Shown here piece after piece: positions 6,999 through 9,359 of a DNA stretch of 9,359 nucleotides. Made by a program: the position numbers and the translations under genes. A model generated the notes under the pieces. That model worked only from the letters and a program-made list of their open reading frames with translations, did not search any database and had not been told where the DNA came from. Positions within the stretch are counted from its first letter, which is position 1, and each line of letters opens with the position of its first letter. Origin of the DNA: Planctomycetota bacterium (GTDB taxonomy: Bacteria > Planctomycetota > Planctomycetia > Isosphaerales > Isosphaeraceae); the NCBI GenBank assembly GCA_021778575.1, contig JAJYCH010000117.1:1-9359 (forward strand). Direction: 5' to 3'.

Positions 6999-8620
6999 GG
7001 CAGCCTCCGGGAAGAAGTGGATGAGGGAGCCGAGGCCGGACTATCCGTCGTCGTCGACAGCGGGCGGACGGACTCGTACCAGGTTCGCCATTTCTGGATC
7101 GACGCCTGTTTCTCCTCTGGAGTCGCACCGGCGTTGGGACCGTATCCTTCGATCTTTCGGGAGAGGAGCTGCAAGCCCAGCCTCGCCTCGTGAACGACCC
7201 CTTCGTCCGGGTCCTTCAATGCCTCGATCAGCGGCACCGCCATGCTGATGTCACCCGTCCGGGCCAGCGACCACGCGGCGACCCGGCGGACTCCCTGGTC
7301 GGGGTCGGTCAGGAGCTTGCGGAATCGATCCTGGTAGGGTCGGAGGACCCGGGTTCCATCGGTCCGATACTTCGCGATCAGACCCGCCAGGGCCGCGGCG
7401 GCGTCCTCGACCCTCGGGTCTTCGAGAACCGCGAGCATCCCCTCGACGGCTCCATCCATCGGTCGAGCGATGACGTGTCCACCGGCAACGGAGATCGAAC
7501 CGAGATCCTTGGGCAGGCCCCGACCGCCGATCAAAGTCCCCGCGCCAAGCTTGCGAAGCTGGATCTTCTTGATGGTCTTGGCGGTCGATTTGGTCATGAA
7601 CAGCACGGCCCAGGCGGTGTTGGGCACGTCGCCATACTGGGCCGAGAAGTTGCCGCCGGCGCCTTGCTTGGAGGCGATGTAAGCCCGGCCGTCCTGGAAC
7701 CAATCGCGGCGACCTAGCGTCGCTGAGTCGGCCAGGGCTCCGATCCGTTCGATCCCGTAGAGGGCATAGAACGGCGAGTGGCCGATCAAGGACTGATCGC
7801 TGGTCGTGAAGTTGGCCGCGAGCCAGGCCAGGCCGGCCTGGACCGCCGAGCCAATCCGCTTGGACGAGACATCCGGGGTGTATTTCCGCCGGTCCGCATC
7901 GGATTCGACCGGGATCAAGAACGGGTTGAGGATGCGGACATTGACGCGATAAGGGGCGAGCTGGCGCTCGCAAATCAGCAGGCTACCCACGCCCGCGGCG
8001 GTCATCGAGACGGTGGGGGGATTCTGTTCGTCAGGGTGGTAGCACCAGCATCCGGCGGCCTGCTGGGTCGAGAGATACCACTGCGCGGCGCGGTCCCAGG
8101 TCGAAGGCGGGATCGTGACCCCGTCGTTTTCCGCTTCCCAGAGGCCCAGCACCGCATACTGGGTGATCGAGGTATCGCCGGCCTGCCGGCTCATGTAATC
8201 CCACGACCCGTTGGCGTTCTGTACGCTCAAAAGATGTTTCGCGCACGAGTCAATGTGACGCTTGTACGTGATCGGGTCGAGACTGCCGAGCGCCAGGATA
8301 ATAACAGCGGCCTCGTAAACCTCTGGTCCGCCTTGCCGTTCCGCCTTGTAAACACCGTCGGTGAATCGTTTCTGAATCGTCTCGAGGGCTCGGGACAGCC
8401 CCGGGTCGCTGGTCGGAACCTCGGCCTTGATCATGGCCAGGGCGGCGAGCGCGACCTCACCGACTTGCCCACCACTGGCGGCTGACTTGAGGTAACTGAC
8501 CCCTTTGGCGACGATCGGGTCGGAGAGTTGACCGTGAACTTGCGCGGAGACGCCGACCACAAGGGCTAACGTCACGAGAAATTTGCCGACGGCGGGCGGG
8601 CGAAGATGAAGGCCGATCAT
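6995..8620 (-). CDS. Exported prenyltransferase/squalene-oxidase-repeat protein with C-terminal HEAT-like repeats (541 aa)
   Basis: The N-terminus is a likely signal peptide: hydrophobic core FLVTLALVVGVSA at 14-26, cleavage near VHGQ31. Residues about 35-345 carry the alpha/alpha-barrel repeat of the squalene cyclase/prenyltransferase fold. QW-like pieces include LLSVQNANGSWDY at 130-142, SITQYAVLGLWEAEN at 151-165, WYLSTQQAAGCWCYH at 181-195 and IASKQGAGGNFSAQYGDVPNTAWAVLF at 315-341. The DXDD acid motif of squalene-hopene cyclases is absent, so cyclase activity is unlikely. From about 392 to 490 there are HEAT-like helical pairs, the clearest being LLTDPDQGVRRVAAWSLARTG and LIEALKDPDEGVVHEARLGLQ. 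A Ser/Thr-rich tail ends the protein. Such exported PSR proteins are common in planctomycetes and their role is generally unassigned; here a binding or scaffold role is inferred. The start at 8620 is chosen because it gives an intact signal peptide; its ribosome site (GGGAG about 13 nt upstream) is weak. Confidence 0.88.
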   Translation of the reverse strand: MIGLHLRPPAVGKFLVTLALVVGVSAQVHGQLSDPIVAKGVSYLKSAASGGQVGEVALAALAMIKAEVPTSDPGLSRALETIQKRFTDGVYKAERQGGPEVYEAAVIILALGSLDPITYKRHIDSCAKHLLSVQNANGSWDYMSRQAGDTSITQYAVLGLWEAENDGVTIPPSTWDRAAQWYLSTQQAAGCWCYHPDEQNPPTVSMTAAGVGSLLICERQLAPYRVNVRILNPFLIPVESDADRRKYTPDVSSKRIGSAVQAGLAWLAANFTTSDQSLIGHSPFYALYGIERIGALADSATLGRRDWFQDGRAYIASKQGAGGNFSAQYGDVPNTAWAVLFMTKSTAKTIKKIQLRKLGAGTLIGGRGLPKDLGSISVAGGHVIARPMDGAVEGMLAVLEDPRVEDAAAALAGLIAKYRTDGTRVLRPYQDRFRKLLTDPDQGVRRVAAWSLARTGDISMAVPLIEALKDPDEGVVHEARLGLQLLSRKIEGYGPNAGATPEEKQASIQKWRTWYESVRPLSTTTDSPASAPSSTSSRRLP

Positions 8621-8720
8621 GAGCGCGTGAGGGCTCCCAGATGTGAGTCTCCCAAGGCCTCTCTCTCAATAATCTAACCGGAACCTTCACCGAAAGCGAG
8701 TCTCACGATCCCAAAAATGC
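8621..8720 (-). promoter_or_regulatory. Intergenic gap likely to hold the promoter of the four-gene cluster
   Basis: This is the longest non-coding stretch in the window and lies directly upstream of the PSR gene. On the minus strand it has one AT-rich patch (TTAGATTATT, near 8669-8678) that could act as a -10 region, but no matching -35 box is evident. A 7-nt direct repeat GAGACTC occurs at 8704-8698 and 8651-8645. No hairpin followed by a T-run is seen after the DUF1080 stop, so read-through from that gene cannot be excluded. Assignment as a promoter rests on position only. Confidence 0.25.
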
Positions 8721-9359
8721 TCACTTCGGAAGCGGACGGACCTCGATGGTCCGGAAAAAAATTTCGGCTCCTTCCGACTGGAACAGGATCTTCCCCGCGG
8801 TAAGGGTTGATTTCTGACCCGCATTGACGAGTATTCCGTTCAAGACGCACTCGATCGAACTGCCTTTGCAGACGATCTCGAGCCGGTTCCATTCGCCGTG
8901 CGGTTTCTCGATATCATTCGGTCCGTGGAACCAGAGGACATTTTTCCAGTCCGGGTCGCGGCCCCACCAGTTAAATCGGCCTCGTCGAAGCGTCTTGACG
9001 GTCCCACCCTTCTGATAGAACGACTGGCCATCCGAGCTAACCCGGACTTCGGAAGACAGTTGCACGGGATCAGCACTCTTGCCAGGGACCACGATCAGGT
9101 CGCCGCAGCCTCCCTCGTTGATCTGACACTCGATTGACTGCATCCAGCAGGCCAGGGCATCCCCATCAAGGCCGACCGAGTGAACCATCACGCCCGAATT
9201 ACGGGCCTCGAACCGGCGCGGATACCAGGTCGCCTCTCCCCACTTCCATTCGACGATCAGGTGATAGTCGGCGAATGTCTCGCGGGTCGCGAAACCACCG
9301 GTCTCCTGTCCCGAAACCCGAACCATGCCGTTTTGAACCGTGAAGACATGGAGATCGGA
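8721..9359 (-). CDS. DUF1080 / 3-keto-disaccharide hydrolase-like protein (5' end cut by window edge)
   Basis: The open frame enters from the right edge and ends at TGA 8723-8721, giving 212 residues of a longer protein. The internal Met at 9326 is not the real start: the frame stays open upstream and encodes HVFTVQNG directly before MVRVSGQ, which is the usual beginning of the DUF1080 core. Typical family pieces follow in order: DYHLIVEWKWG, RNSGVMVHSVG (family form NSGI), WMQSIECQINEGGCGDL, GEWNRLEIVCKG, ECVLNGILVN, and a closing GKILFQSEGAEIFFRTIEV. DUF1080 proteins have a concanavalin-like jelly-roll fold, and some members hydrolyse 3-keto-glycosides; they are greatly expanded in planctomycetes and are usually exported. 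The signal peptide would lie outside the window. It is separated from the next gene by 100 bp, so it may be in a different transcription unit. The family call is firm; the substrate is unknown. Confidence 0.92.
   Translation of the reverse strand, partial: SDLHVFTVQNGMVRVSGQETGGFATRETFADYHLIVEWKWGEATWYPRRFEARNSGVMVHSVGLDGDALACWMQSIECQINEGGCGDLIVVPGKSADPVQLSSEVRVSSDGQSFYQKGGTVKTLRRGRFNWWGRDPDWKNVLWFHGPNDIEKPHGEWNRLEIVCKGSSIECVLNGILVNAGQKSTLTAGKILFQSEGAEIFFRTIEVRPLPK

Noticed and set aside
6995..8620. A functional squalene-hopene or terpene cyclase
   Set aside because: The DXDD catalytic motif is missing, the protein is exported, and it is shorter in its barrel part than true cyclases, with HEAT-like repeats added.
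8721..9326. Start of the DUF1080 gene at the ATG at 9326
   Set aside because: The frame remains open to the window edge and the upstream residues belong to the conserved core, so this is an internal Met.

Overview
The window is about 9.4 kb of high-GC DNA with every convincing gene on the minus strand. The protein set fits Planctomycetota, most likely the Isosphaeraceae/Gemmataceae side: a DUF1080 (3-keto-disaccharide hydrolase-like) protein, a prenyltransferase/squalene-oxidase-repeat protein with HEAT-like repeats, a large FHA + transmembrane + PQQ-like propeller protein, and a TPR-like + family-5 solute-binding protein. The phylum call is inference from family content and base composition; no rRNA or other marker gene is present.

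Layout in transcription order, from the right edge to the left edge: (1) 9359-8721, the 3' part of a DUF1080 gene that runs off the window. (2) A 100-bp intergenic gap. (3) 8620-6995, an exported alpha/alpha-barrel-repeat (PSR) protein with HEAT-like repeats. (4) 6998-6027, an unrecognised single-pass membrane protein with a TonB-like layout: short cytoplasmic N-terminus, one membrane span, Gly/Glu-rich linker and a folded C-terminal domain. (5) A 79-bp gap. (6) 5947-2336, a 1203-residue protein with an N-terminal FHA-like domain, a charged linker, one membrane span, a helical TPR-like region and a C-terminal PQQ-like beta-propeller. (7) 2339-1, an exported TPR-like protein fused to an SBP_bac_5 solute-binding domain, cut off near its C-terminus by the left edge.

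Genes 3 and 4, and genes 6 and 7, each share a 4-bp ATGA stop/start overlap, so translation is probably coupled within each pair. With only 79 bp between the pairs and no clear terminator there, genes 3 to 7 are likely one operon. All four products are predicted to sit in or beyond the cytoplasmic membrane, and three carry protein- or ligand-binding folds (solenoid, propeller, solute-binding). A reasonable inference is a cell-envelope assembly that links a cytoplasmic FHA-like domain and a TonB-like membrane protein to exported binding modules. No substrate, enzyme activity or name can be assigned from the sequence alone. No RNA gene, mobile element, CRISPR array or convincing terminator was seen.
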